Notes: generated by a model not told the origin, from the letters alone. A stretch of 64,000 nucleotides of DNA from Chitinophagaceae bacterium (GCA_016715365.1 JADKAM010000004.1:1-64000), one strand, 5' to 3'. Numbered from the stretch's first letter, positions 15,486 to 24,427 are shown. Translations and numbers: made by a program.

Positions 15486-16772
15486 CTAAAATGATTTGAA
15501 TCTTTCGTAGCTCAGCCTGGCAAGCATTTCCCGGTCATCGGGATGGGCAATATCAATCAGCAACTTTGCCCGCTGCCTTAAGTTTCTTCCAAATAAATAA
15601 GCAACACCGTATTCGGTAACCACATAATGCACATGCCCACGGGTGGTAACTACTCCGGCACCTTCTTTTAAATATGGTACTATCCTGGGCATACCGTGTT
15701 TGGTACGGCTGGTTAATGCAATGATAGGTTTACCGCCTTTGCTGAGTGCAGCACCACGAATAAAGTCCATTTGTCCGCCTATACCGCTAAACTGCAGGGT
15801 GCCGATACTGTCGCTGCACACCTGGCCAGTCAGGTCTACTTCAATGGCACTATTAATGGCAATCACTTTTGGGTTGCGCATGATCACGATCGGGCTGTTC
15901 ACATAATCAATATCCAAAAAAACAACGGAAGGATTATCATCTACATAATTGTATAATTTTTTTGTGCCTAGTGCAAAACTGGTTACGCTTTTATTGGGGT
16001 GTATTTTCTTTTTGCGGTTGTTGATCACATCGCTTTCTATCAGGCTGATCACGCCGTCGCTCATCATCTCGGTATGCACACCCAGGTTTTTATGGTTGCC
16101 CAGCATACTCAGCACCGCATCGGGAATGGTGCCTATACCCATTTGCAATGTGCTGCCATCATCAATCATGTCGGCAATGAACTTGCCAATCTTCAGTTCA
16201 TTTTCTCCCACTTTGCTGCTGTAACTTTCTTCGGGCAGTTCTGTATCATGAAAAACCATTTTATCAAACCTGTCGGTATGAATCATGCCATCGCCATGCG
16301 TACGGGGCATTTTGGGATTTACAAGCGCTATGATTTTTTTGGCGCAGTCAACTGCCGAACGGGCAATATCAACCGAAACACCCAACGATACATAGCCCTG
16401 TTTATCAGGCGGTGATACCTGCACAATTGCCGTATCAATCGGCAGAATATCATTTTTAAAAAGATCAGGAATATCACTCAAAAACACCGGTACAAAATCT
16501 GCACGGCCATCGGCTACGGCATCACGTATGGGCGATGATACAAATAAGGAATTGATATGAAAACTATCCTGGTATTCGGGTTTGGCAATTTCTATATCGC
16601 CTTTCAGTGTGATGGAAACCAGCTCTACATTTTTCAGCCGGTCTTTTTCGTTGGCCAGTTCATTCAGCAGGTGTAAAGGGGTGCAGATACTGCCATGCAC
16701 AAATACCCGGCTATTGCTTTCAATAATGGATAGGGCATCTTTGGCAGTTACGTAATTGTATGGGTGAATCAT
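15486..16772 (-). CDS. Acetyl-CoA hydrolase/CoA-transferase family protein
   Basis: 428 residues covering both CoA-transferase domains. The second domain has the glutamate that forms the CoA thioester in the block GVHTEMMSDGV, followed by GIGGQMDFIRGA and the C-terminal TTRGHVHYVVTEYG signature of acetyl-CoA hydrolase/4-hydroxybutyrate CoA-transferase proteins. It probably exchanges CoA between acetyl-CoA (or another acyl-CoA) and a short-chain acid such as succinate or 4-hydroxybutyrate. Monocistronic, with a terminator at its 3' end. Substrate choice cannot be read from the sequence. Confidence 0.9.
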   Translation of the reverse strand: MIHPYNYVTAKDALSIIESNSRVFVHGSICTPLHLLNELANEKDRLKNVELVSITLKGDIEIAKPEYQDSFHINSLFVSSPIRDAVADGRADFVPVFLSDIPDLFKNDILPIDTAIVQVSPPDKQGYVSLGVSVDIARSAVDCAKKIIALVNPKMPRTHGDGMIHTDRFDKMVFHDTELPEESYSSKVGENELKIGKFIADMIDDGSTLQMGIGTIPDAVLSMLGNHKNLGVHTEMMSDGVISLIESDVINNRKKKIHPNKSVTSFALGTKKLYNYVDDNPSVVFLDIDYVNSPIVIMRNPKVIAINSAIEVDLTGQVCSDSIGTLQFSGIGGQMDFIRGAALSKGGKPIIALTSRTKHGMPRIVPYLKEGAGVVTTRGHVHYVVTEYGVAYLFGRNLRQRAKLLIDIAHPDDREMLARLSYERFKSF

Positions 16773-17072
16773 TGATTGTTGTTTGCTGCAAATTTCAGCT
16801 TTATAACTTAAAGTACGGGCTAATCTTTATCATGTGGCATTATGATTTTAATTTTTCTTTCCGGCAAAGGAGCTGTAATCCCTGTCCGTTTGTCCAGGCG
16901 GTCTTTGCCGGGCTCCTTTTTTGGTTCTCCTGAGCGGAGTTGAAGGATTTGGAGAAGTAAAAAAAACATAAATAAAAGAAGCTGATAGTTGCCTAAAACT
17001 TAAAGCCATAGCGCACGACTCCCAAGAGATATCAAATGTAAAATGTAAATTGCTGCTTTAAATTAACGATTG
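16773..17072. other. Divergent intergenic region with structured RNA candidate
   Basis: 300 bases between two divergently transcribed genes. It holds the nested hairpins at 16861-16922 and, after them, a degenerate CCTGAGCGGAGTTGAAGG (16928-16945) that resembles the core of the 110-bp palindromic repeats. I see no coding frame. Confidence 0.6.
16861..16922 (+). ncRNA. Candidate small RNA 3' end with mutually exclusive hairpins
   Basis: CCGGCAAAG (16861-16869) pairs with CTTTGCCGG (16903-16911), and AAAGGAGC (16866-16873) pairs with GCTCCTTT (16912-16919), which runs into a T-run to 16922. The two left arms share AAAG, so only one can form at a time, as in attenuators. Because both flanking genes point away, a plus-strand terminator here has no upstream gene to serve; this suggests an independent short transcript starting somewhere after 16773. 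Its 5' end is unknown. Confidence 0.4.
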
Positions 17073-18272
17073 ATGCTAAAGATTGGATTAATACGGGAAG
17101 GAAAGGTTCCGCAGGATAACCGGGTGGCACTTACACCGGCCCATTGCAAATGGCTGCACCTGCATTTTGATGATGTGAAGGTAATGGCACAACATTCAGA
17201 CAGCCGCTGCTATACCGATAAGGAATATGAAAGGGCAGGAGTGGAAGTTACCGAAGACCTGGGCGATTGTAACCTGCTGCTGGGCATAAAAGAAGTACCG
17301 GTTGATATGTTGCTGGAAGGTAAACGGTACATGTTTTTTTCTCACACCAAAAAATTACAACCAGCCAATCAAAAACTGTTTAAAGCCCTGCTTGGTAAAA
17401 AAAATTCACTGATAGATTATGAATGCCTGGAACATGAAGACGGCACCCGCATTATTGGCTTTGGTTTTTTTGCAGGTATTGTTGGCGCACACAACGGCAT
17501 GATGGCTTATGGCAACCGTACAGGAGCTTTTAAATTACAACGGGTAGGCTCGGTAAACAGTTTTCAAAAACTGATACATACTTATTTTGGATTAAAACTG
17601 CCCAACATAAAAATTGCTGTAACCGGTACCGGCCGTGTGGCGCATGGTGTGCTGGAAATTATGAACCTGATGGGCATACATGAAGTGGAGCCGGATGAAT
17701 ACCTGGAAAATAAATTTACTTACCCGGTGTATGTGCATTTAAAAGGAGTTGATCTGTATGCACACAAAGAAACCGGCAAATACAACCGCAATGATTTTCA
17801 TGCCAATCCGCAAAACTATAACTGCAGGTTTACAGACTATATTGGCCATACCGATATTTTGATAAATGGTATTTACTGGGAGAAAAATATTCCACGCCTG
17901 TTTGAAATGGAAGATTTTAAAAAGGCAAACTTTAGCATACAAACCATTGCCGATATTACCGACGACTTTAACGGATCGGTACCCTGCAATCTGGGCGATA
18001 GCACCATTGCCGACCCGGTTTATGGCGTTGATAAAAGAAATTTTGAAAAAACAGCACCTTATTTACCCAACTCAGTTGATGTAATGGCTGTTGGTAATTT
18101 ACCGAATGAACTTGCCCGTGATGCCAGCCGGTATTTTGGTGAGCAGTTGATAAAATTTGTACTGGATGATATACGGCTTGGTGGCAGCAAACTCATCAGC
18201 AATGCAACAATGATAGATGCCGGTAAACTGAATGAGCCGTATCTGTATATGAAAGATTATGCAGGTTTATAA
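17073..18272 (+). CDS. Saccharopine dehydrogenase (lysine-forming)-like NAD(P) enzyme
   Basis: 399 residues from the ATG at 17073 (a TTG one codon earlier is less likely). The N-terminus has the alanine dehydrogenase/transhydrogenase-type pattern IREGKVPQDNRVALTP, and the centre has a Rossmann glycine motif VTGTGRVAHG near residue 190. Later blocks (IADITDDFNGSVP, MAVGNLPNELARDAS) match the Lys1-type saccharopine dehydrogenases. These enzymes interconvert saccharopine with lysine plus 2-oxoglutarate. In a bacterium, degradation through lysine is the likely direction, and an ALDH7-type dehydrogenase at 54.8 kb would fit that route. Its stop codon abuts that of the convergent trmN6 gene without a gap. 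Confidence 0.72.
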   Translation: MLKIGLIREGKVPQDNRVALTPAHCKWLHLHFDDVKVMAQHSDSRCYTDKEYERAGVEVTEDLGDCNLLLGIKEVPVDMLLEGKRYMFFSHTKKLQPANQKLFKALLGKKNSLIDYECLEHEDGTRIIGFGFFAGIVGAHNGMMAYGNRTGAFKLQRVGSVNSFQKLIHTYFGLKLPNIKIAVTGTGRVAHGVLEIMNLMGIHEVEPDEYLENKFTYPVYVHLKGVDLYAHKETGKYNRNDFHANPQNYNCRFTDYIGHTDILINGIYWEKNIPRLFEMEDFKKANFSIQTIADITDDFNGSVPCNLGDSTIADPVYGVDKRNFEKTAPYLPNSVDVMAVGNLPNELARDASRYFGEQLIKFVLDDIRLGGSKLISNATMIDAGKLNEPYLYMKDYAGL

Positions 18273-19004
18273 TCAGAGAAACAGGTAGTAATCTTTTAAA
18301 GCAGCAGCAAATTCCGGGGTGTACTTGTGTTCAATATCCTTAATAATAATTTCGCTTAATTCCGGTTTGGTTTCTTCGCGGTTAAAAAATAAGATGCCCC
18401 TGAAAAATTTGTGTTTTATAGTATGTTTTACCAAAACCTGTGTGGTAAGATATAATCCCCTTTTTTTTGATTCCTCAATAAAATAGTCAACCCGGTGATA
18501 GGGCAGCAGTACAGCAAAAATACCGGCTGTGGCCAGGTGGTTGTCAACAACCTGTAATAACTCCAATAAACTCAGTGATGTGTCATGCTTTGCATTGTTT
18601 TTGGTTTTATCAGCCGATTTCAGGTCGTCTTCAAAAAAAGGAGGATTAGAAATAATATAGTCGTATTTTTTTTCAGCTTTAAAGCTGATTATATCTTCAT
18701 TAAAAACCTGTATGTTATTTATCCAGGGTGATGCAGCTATATTCTCCCTTACCTGTTCGGCTGCGGGAGCATCTATCTCAACAGCATCAATCTTTATTTG
18801 AATGTTTTTTTGAGCAGCCATCAACGACAATAAACCGGTTCCGGCTCCAATATCCAGGCACTGGAAACCATCGTTTTTCTTATTGGTTGTAAATATGTGG
18901 TTAGCCACCAGTGCTCCAAAAAGGCAGGCATCGGTGCATACTTTCATTGCACACCTGTTCTGGTTAATAGTAAACTGTTTAAATTTAAAATAAGAATTGG
19001 CCAT
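18273..19004 (-). CDS. trmN6: tRNA1(Val) A37 N6-methyltransferase
   Basis: 243 residues, class I SAM methyltransferase. Motif I is CLDIGAGTGLLSLM near residue 50 and the catalytic N6-adenine motif is NPPF near residue 119. The opening MANSYFKFKQFTINQ and the KVCTDACLFGAL segment are typical of the YfiC/TrmN6 family, which methylates A37 of tRNA-Val. The gene is convergent with the dehydrogenase at 17073-18272, stop codon against stop codon. Cytoplasmic. Confidence 0.88.
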   Translation of the reverse strand: MANSYFKFKQFTINQNRCAMKVCTDACLFGALVANHIFTTNKKNDGFQCLDIGAGTGLLSLMAAQKNIQIKIDAVEIDAPAAEQVRENIAASPWINNIQVFNEDIISFKAEKKYDYIISNPPFFEDDLKSADKTKNNAKHDTSLSLLELLQVVDNHLATAGIFAVLLPYHRVDYFIEESKKRGLYLTTQVLVKHTIKHKFFRGILFFNREETKPELSEIIIKDIEHKYTPEFAAALKDYYLFL

Positions 19005-19118
19005 AGGTTTTTCTACAGTTACTTCGACAAGCGCAGTACGCAGATCTTAATATTGGTTATCTCATATCCCACTAAGAAATACTTTATTGTAACAGAATGA
19101 AAAATTAGTACAAGTATA
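19005..19118. other. Intergenic stretch with repeat half-site
   Basis: 114 bases. ACTTCGACAAGCGCAGT at 19021-19037 resembles one arm of the palindromic repeats seen at 5.9 and 10.5 kb. No gene seen. Confidence 0.4.
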
Positions 19119-20162
19119 TTACCACTCAGCTCTTGCAGATGGACTTATACTTAGTTCAGTAAAATCATTTTCCAGAAATTTATAGTAACCGGTTATGGCT
19201 ATCATGGCCGCATTGTCGGTACAATATTCAAAAGCGGGTATAAATGTTTTCCAGTTCTCTTTTTCGCCCATGGCAGCAAAAGCCTTACGCAGACCGCTGT
19301 TGGCGCTAACGCCACCTGCCAGGCAAATATGGGTAATGCCGGTTTCTGCAGCGGCTTTTTTAACTTTATTTAGTAAGATGCTGATGATACGGTCCTGCAC
19401 CGATGCACAGATATCATCCATGTTTTCGGTAATAAATTTTTGACGGGTTTCTTCATCTGCCAGAAATGCTGATTTAAATAAATTGCTGGTGCCTGCATTT
19501 TTTAAAAAATAAAGAATAGAAGTTTTTAAACCCGAGAAACTAAAATTTAAACCCGGTATCTGTGGCTCAGGAAATTTAAAACGTGTTGCATTGCCGAAGG
19601 CGGCGTGTTTATCAATCAATGGTCCGCCCGGGTAAGGTAGGCCCAGCATTTTTGCAGTCTTATCAAAAGCTTCGCCGGCTGCATCATCAATGGTTTCGCC
19701 AATTACTTTTAATTGTGTTGGGCCATCGCAACGCACAATTTGGGTATGACCACCACTTACAGTTAAACATAAAAAAGGAAACGATGGCCGGTTATCGGGA
19801 ATAAGATTTGCCAGCACATGCGCCTGCATATGATGCACTGCAATAAGCGGCTTATCCAAAGCCAGTGCAAGTGATTTTGCAAACTGTGCACCAACCAATA
19901 AAGAACCTATCAGGCCCGGTGCCTGTGTAAAGGCAATGGCATCAACAGCTGTAATATCGCAATTGGCTTTTTGCAGAGCAATATCAACAACCGGTACAAT
20001 GTTTTGCATGTGGGCACGACTGGCCAGTTCCGGCACAACTCCGCCAAACTGCTCATGAACGGTTTGGTTGGCAATATTATTAGATAAAATTTTTCCATCA
20101 ACACAAACAGAGGCTGATGTTTCGTCGCAGGAAGATTCGATAGCTAGGATAGTTATGGACAA
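19119..20162 (-). CDS. tsaD: tRNA N6-adenosine threonylcarbamoyltransferase
   Basis: 347 residues, standard length. The opening ILAIESSCDETSASV and the metal-binding HHMQAH (residues 110-115) identify TsaD/Kae1, an ASKHA-fold enzyme that transfers threonylcarbamoyl from its adenylate to A37 of ANN-decoding tRNAs, with TsaB and TsaE elsewhere. The start is TTG at 20162: no in-frame ATG lies between it and the upstream stop codon at 20178-20180, and the conserved family start aligns here. Just upstream is a simple repeat of AGTTATGAGTTATAAG units. Confidence 0.96.
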   Translation of the reverse strand: MSITILAIESSCDETSASVCVDGKILSNNIANQTVHEQFGGVVPELASRAHMQNIVPVVDIALQKANCDITAVDAIAFTQAPGLIGSLLVGAQFAKSLALALDKPLIAVHHMQAHVLANLIPDNRPSFPFLCLTVSGGHTQIVRCDGPTQLKVIGETIDDAAGEAFDKTAKMLGLPYPGGPLIDKHAAFGNATRFKFPEPQIPGLNFSFSGLKTSILYFLKNAGTSNLFKSAFLADEETRQKFITENMDDICASVQDRIISILLNKVKKAAAETGITHICLAGGVSANSGLRKAFAAMGEKENWKTFIPAFEYCTDNAAMIAITGYYKFLENDFTELSISPSARAEW

Positions 20163-20194
20163 GTTATGAGTTATGAGTTATAAGTTATGAGTTA
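20160..20194. repeat. Short tandem repeat, AGTTATG units
   Basis: About four imperfect copies of (AAG/GAG)TTATGAG/TTATAAG lie between tsaD and the permease gene, overlapping the region that would hold the tsaD ribosome-binding site. Confidence 0.6.
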
Positions 20195-20219
20195 AGACTG
20201 GTGTAAAATTCATTCCTGA

Positions 20220-21464
20220 TTATTTTGACCGTATCGCCACCACCGGGTCCATCTTTGCGGCCTGCGATGCCGGTATAATGCCGGCAAGTATACCTACCGA
20301 AAGACAAATAATGATGGTAGCAAAAAGCATGGGCAAAGAAATATACACAGGAAATTTTAATGGTCCCGATAATATCAGTGTGAGTATGTATACAAAAAAT
20401 AAACCGATAGCGCCACCCAAAATACAAAGTACGGTGGCTTCCATTAAAAATTCAAAGAGGATGCTGCTTTTTTTGGCGCCAATGGCTTTTTTAAGTCCGA
20501 TGATGCTGGTTCTTTCCCTTACCGTAACAAACATAATATTGGCAATGCCAAACAGGCCTACAATTAAACTGATGCCGCCAATAATAGCACCCACAACATT
20601 TACGGTAGAGAAAAAGCCGGTAATCGCTTTGCTGAAAGCCTCCACACTGTTTAAAGAAAAATTATCTTCCTGTCTTGGGCCCAATCTCCGTATCTGGCGC
20701 ATAATGCCTTTTAATTCATCCATCAAAGCATCGGTGGTTACGCCTTCTTTTCCTTTGGCAATTAAAATAGGGTTGGCATTTTTTTCTTCATACAGTTGCT
20801 TACAGAATTTATAGGGCAGCATAATGCAGTTATCATAATCCCAGCCAATCATATTGGTACCTTCTTTTTTAATGACACCTACAATGGTTGCTTTCTTGCC
20901 TTTTACATCAATCTGTTTTCCCAAAGCCCTTACTGTATTGCCAAATAAGTTTTCGGCATTGGTAAAACCAATTAAACAAACATTGCTGCCGGCATTAAAT
21001 TCGCTGGCCGAAAAAAAACGCCCCTGGTCAAAACCCAGCGGTTGAATGATCATTTGTTCTTCATTTACGCCATACACACTTACACTTTGCAGCACATCGT
21101 CTTTGTGGGAAATAGTGCCACCCGTCTGCATTAAAAAAGCAATATCTTCCAGCAGCACTGCACGTTGCCTTACCATTTCGGCTTCTTCGTATGCTGGTGT
21201 TGGCCGGGCCATAAATTTCCAGATGGGTTGGTCGGGGCCACCGCTGTAATCCCATTTATCAATATAGATGGTATTGCTGCCGAGGCTTTTTACTTCGTTC
21301 TGAATATTACGTTCCAGGCTGTTAACCGTAGCCAGTACGCCAATAATGCAGAATATACCAAAAGCCACACCCGTAAGGCTCAGGGCCGTACGTAGTTTGT
21401 TAACCTTCAGTTCCTGAAAAGTCAGCTTTAAAGAATTGCGGAGAATATTCAGCGTTTTGCGCAT
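20220..21464 (-). CDS. MacB/FtsX-type ABC transporter permease
   Basis: 414 residues. An N-terminal cytoplasmic segment ends in a first helix (ALSLTGVAFGIFCIIGVLAT, residues 27-46). A large periplasmic MacB_PCD-type domain follows (about 50-280), and the C-terminal FtsX domain has three helices (IIGGISLIVGLFGIANIMFVTV, LCILGGAIGLFFVYILTLIL, IIICLSVGILAGIIPASQAA) with the conserved ERTSIIGLKKAIGAKK coupling loop. Such mechanotransmission permeases partner a separate ATPase, which is not visible next to it. They export lipoproteins, peptides or drugs. Probably one operon with tsaD (58-bp gap). Confidence 0.9.
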   Translation of the reverse strand: MRKTLNILRNSLKLTFQELKVNKLRTALSLTGVAFGIFCIIGVLATVNSLERNIQNEVKSLGSNTIYIDKWDYSGGPDQPIWKFMARPTPAYEEAEMVRQRAVLLEDIAFLMQTGGTISHKDDVLQSVSVYGVNEEQMIIQPLGFDQGRFFSASEFNAGSNVCLIGFTNAENLFGNTVRALGKQIDVKGKKATIVGVIKKEGTNMIGWDYDNCIMLPYKFCKQLYEEKNANPILIAKGKEGVTTDALMDELKGIMRQIRRLGPRQEDNFSLNSVEAFSKAITGFFSTVNVVGAIIGGISLIVGLFGIANIMFVTVRERTSIIGLKKAIGAKKSSILFEFLMEATVLCILGGAIGLFFVYILTLILSGPLKFPVYISLPMLFATIIICLSVGILAGIIPASQAAKMDPVVAIRSK

Positions 21465-21582
21465 AACCCAAAATTACGGGATGCAATTTGAATAATGGCT
21501 GGAATTATATAGATGGTTTTATGAGCCCGGCAGTAGCATTTCTGTTCAACTGCGTAGGCGTCGCAGGCTTGTACCATATAAC

Positions 21583-21613
21583 TTTATTCATCCGTTTTCA
21601 AACCTTACCTTTG
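21583..21613 (+). promoter_or_regulatory. Promoter of release factor 3 gene
   Basis: TTTA (21583-21586), exactly 19 bases, TACCTTTG (21606-21613): one mismatch from the Bacteroidota TTTG-N19-TAnnTTTG consensus. The ATG follows 61 bases later, after the AATTCGTGT repeats. Confidence 0.6.
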
Positions 21614-21636
21614 CCGCTCAAAAATACGACGTACAC

Positions 21637-21660
21637 AATTCGTGTAATTCGTGTAATTCG
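21637..21660. repeat. AATTCGTGT tandem repeat in leader
   Basis: Two and two-thirds copies of AATTCGTGT lie in the predicted untranslated leader of the release factor 3 gene, 15 bases before the ATG. Confidence 0.7.
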
Positions 21661-21674
21661 AATAATCAGTGTAC

Positions 21675-23261
21675 ATGAAATACATCAACGAAATAAACAA
21701 GCGCAAAACATTCGCCATCATCAGTCACCCCGATGCCGGTAAAACAACCCTTACAGAAAAATTCCTGTTATTTGGCGGTGCCATACAAACTGCCGGTGCT
21801 GTAAAAAGCAATAAAATTAAAAAGCATGCCACCAGCGATTTTATGGAAATTGAGCGCCAGCGTGGCATTAGTGTGGCAACCAGTGTAATGACCTTTGAAT
21901 ATGATGGGCATTTAATTAACCTCCTGGATACGCCCGGCCATAAAGACTTTGCAGAAGATACTTACCGCACATTAACAGCTGTTGACAGTGTGGTGCTGGT
22001 GATTGACAGTGTGAATGGGGTAGAAGCCCAAACACGCCGGCTGATGGAAGTAATTGCTATGCGTAATACGCCGGTGATTGTTTTTATCAATAAAATGGAC
22101 CGGGATGGTAAGAACCGCTTTGACCTGCTGGAAGAAATTGAGAATGAATTAAAGATACAGTTGCACCCCATGACCGTGCCCATCAACAGCGGTAAAGATT
22201 TTAAGGGAGTATACGACCTGCATGAAAAAAGCCTGGTATTGTTTACTGCCGGCACCAAGGCCAATGACGAAGATGTGGTAGAGATAAAAGACCTGAATGA
22301 TGCAATACTGGATAAAAAAATAGGAGAGAAGGATGCTGCTACTTTACGGGAAGATGTGGAACTGATTGACGGTGTATATGGCGAACTGCACGAGGCAGAT
22401 TACCTGAGTGGCAAAACGGCACCGGTGTTTTTTGGCAGTGCTGTAAACAACTTTGGCGTAAAGGAGATGCTGGATACTTTTATACGAATTGCCCCCACGC
22501 CCAGGCCAAGGCATACCACCACCAGAGACATTAAACCAGAGGAAGATAAATTTAGTGGGTTTATTTTTAAGATACATGCCAACCTGGATCCCAAGCACCG
22601 TGACCGGATTGCCTTTTTAAGGGTTTGCAGCGGCAGGTTTGAACGAAACACCTATTACCATCATGTGCGTATGGATAAGGATGTTCGTTTCAGTAACCCC
22701 TATAGTTTTTTGGCCCGCCAAAAGGAAGTAATTGAAGATGCCTATCCCGGCGATGTGGTGGGCTTATTTGACACCGGTAACTTTAAAATTGGCGATACGA
22801 TGACAGAAGGTGAGGATTTTTTCTTCACCGGTATACCTAGTTTTTCACCTGAAATATTTAAAGAGGTAGTTAACAAAGATCCAATGAAAACCAAGCAGTT
22901 GGAGAAAGGGTTATTGCAGCTAACTGATGAAGGTGTTGCCCAATTATTTACCCAGTTTGGTGGTAATAAGAAGATAATAGGCTGTGTGGGCGAGCTGCAG
23001 TTTGAAGTAATACAATACCGGCTTTTACAGGAGTACGGTGCATCGGTACAAATGAACAGTCTGCCGTTTTTTAAAGCCTGCTGGCTTACCAGTAAAGACC
23101 CAAAGAAACTGGAAGACTTCATCAAATACAAGCAAGCCAATATTGCCGAGGATAAAGATAACCACCTGGTTTACCTGGCTAACAGCGAGTGGTTTTTAAA
23201 CACCGAGATACAGAACAACCCCGATATTGAGTTTCATTTTACTAGTGAGATACATAAGTGA
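21675..23261 (+). CDS. prfC: Peptide chain release factor 3
   Basis: 528 residues from the ATG at 21675 (a GTG two codons earlier is possible but less likely). The translational GTPase domain has G1 SHPDAGKTT (17-25), G2 around QRGISV, G3 DTPGH and G4 NKMD. Domain II and the RF3 C-terminal domain follow (CVGELQFEVIQYRL). RF3 uses GTP to recycle RF1/RF2 from the ribosome after termination. Monocistronic behind a predicted promoter. Length agrees with the family. Confidence 0.96.
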   Translation: MKYINEINKRKTFAIISHPDAGKTTLTEKFLLFGGAIQTAGAVKSNKIKKHATSDFMEIERQRGISVATSVMTFEYDGHLINLLDTPGHKDFAEDTYRTLTAVDSVVLVIDSVNGVEAQTRRLMEVIAMRNTPVIVFINKMDRDGKNRFDLLEEIENELKIQLHPMTVPINSGKDFKGVYDLHEKSLVLFTAGTKANDEDVVEIKDLNDAILDKKIGEKDAATLREDVELIDGVYGELHEADYLSGKTAPVFFGSAVNNFGVKEMLDTFIRIAPTPRPRHTTTRDIKPEEDKFSGFIFKIHANLDPKHRDRIAFLRVCSGRFERNTYYHHVRMDKDVRFSNPYSFLARQKEVIEDAYPGDVVGLFDTGNFKIGDTMTEGEDFFFTGIPSFSPEIFKEVVNKDPMKTKQLEKGLLQLTDEGVAQLFTQFGGNKKIIGCVGELQFEVIQYRLLQEYGASVQMNSLPFFKACWLTSKDPKKLEDFIKYKQANIAEDKDNHLVYLANSEWFLNTEIQNNPDIEFHFTSEIHK

Positions 23262-23293
23262 AGGTTGATAAAGTTGATAAGTTAATAAGTACT

Positions 23294-24427
23294 TTATTCC
23301 CGCAGTTTAAACGAAACCGCACCATTTGTTTTTTCCGTACTCTTTATATTCAACTCAATCCTTTTCTTACCATCGTAAATCACCATCAGCGCTGTGTTTG
23401 GCGGTATACTGCCTAAATTCTCGGCGTACATTACCAGTTCATTCCGGCTACCGGCGCCACGGGTTATCTTAATAACAAAAGTGAGGGGTTTATCAGTAAG
23501 CCGCTGGTGTGTGGTAAGAATCTTATCGTTGTAAATAAGTGTGATGCTGTCGCCGTCAATTTCAGCATTATCATACAGCGTTATAGAAAGCGAATCAGTA
23601 TCCACTGTAATTTCCCGTATGAGTTCATTTTTTCTTTTTTCCAGTTCAACTACAGGTTTTACCAAAGCAGGTGTATCAATTTTTTCCGGCGGCTTGCTGT
23701 CGTTGCACAAAGAAAATATTTCTTTATCATTTAATGCCCGGTTGTATATCCTGATATCATCCAGGTCGCCATTAAGCCAAAATGGAAAAATATCATCATC
23801 CGATTTTCCAAAAAACAGGTCTTCATTATTGGTAAATGTTTCGGGAAATACAACCTCGTATTTTAACTGACAATCAACATACAACCTGGCCATACGGCCA
23901 TCATTGGTGTACAATACATTGTACCATTGATTTTTTTTGATAAAATCTCCTCCGTAAGGTTTCAGCACGGTGCCGGTTCCCCTGAAGTTCTGATGAACTG
24001 AATCGCAAACACCTCCATCACAACCGGTACCCAGGGTATACAATGCATCATCAAAACGCAATGCATAATTACCGGGGTTGTAGTTACCGCCGCCCTTGCT
24101 GATCAACTGGCTGGCATGGCATATATCGTAATAAAAACCGGTTGGCCTTACCCAAACTGAAAGGGTGATCTCTTTATTAAAATTAAGTGAGGGTTTATTG
24201 GGAATGCGCATGTATTGGAACACACCATTAAAATGATAGGCGCTGTTTGGGTTTCCATACCTGTCGGCAGTAATGGTTGCGTTATTAAAAACGGGGTTAT
24301 TGTTGTTGCCACTGGCATCATTGGCATTGCCATTGAAAGGGTAGTAAGCCTGTAAGCCCTTATCAAGGTTTACCTGTGCGGCACAAAATTCACTGAGGAA
24401 CAATAGGCAAAGTAAAAATCTTATCAT
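23294..24427 (-). CDS. Exported LamG-domain protein
   Basis: 377 residues with a signal peptide ending in CAAQ near residue 18. Residues about 22-240 are a LamG/concanavalin A-like domain (LQAYYPFNGNAND, ITLSVWVRPTGFYY, LNGDLDDIRIYNRAL). After a linker, residues about 268-377 form a second beta domain with the text VDTDSLSITLYDNAEIDGD and LVMYAENLGSIPPNTALMV, a module I recall from other Bacteroidota secreted proteins but cannot name. There is no T9SS C-terminal signal. The LamG part is a close paralogue of the N-terminus of the next gene, including about 115 bp of strongly similar DNA, so it arose by duplication. Carbohydrate binding is plausible. Confidence 0.75.
   Translation of the reverse strand: MIRFLLCLLFLSEFCAAQVNLDKGLQAYYPFNGNANDASGNNNNPVFNNATITADRYGNPNSAYHFNGVFQYMRIPNKPSLNFNKEITLSVWVRPTGFYYDICHASQLISKGGGNYNPGNYALRFDDALYTLGTGCDGGVCDSVHQNFRGTGTVLKPYGGDFIKKNQWYNVLYTNDGRMARLYVDCQLKYEVVFPETFTNNEDLFFGKSDDDIFPFWLNGDLDDIRIYNRALNDKEIFSLCNDSKPPEKIDTPALVKPVVELEKRKNELIREITVDTDSLSITLYDNAEIDGDSITLIYNDKILTTHQRLTDKPLTFVIKITRGAGSRNELVMYAENLGSIPPNTALMVIYDGKKRIELNIKSTEKTNGAVSFKLRE

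Noticed and set aside
20185..20427. 80-codon frame at the 3' end of the permease gene
   Set aside because: It overlaps the permease in another frame, has no start context and no protein-like composition.
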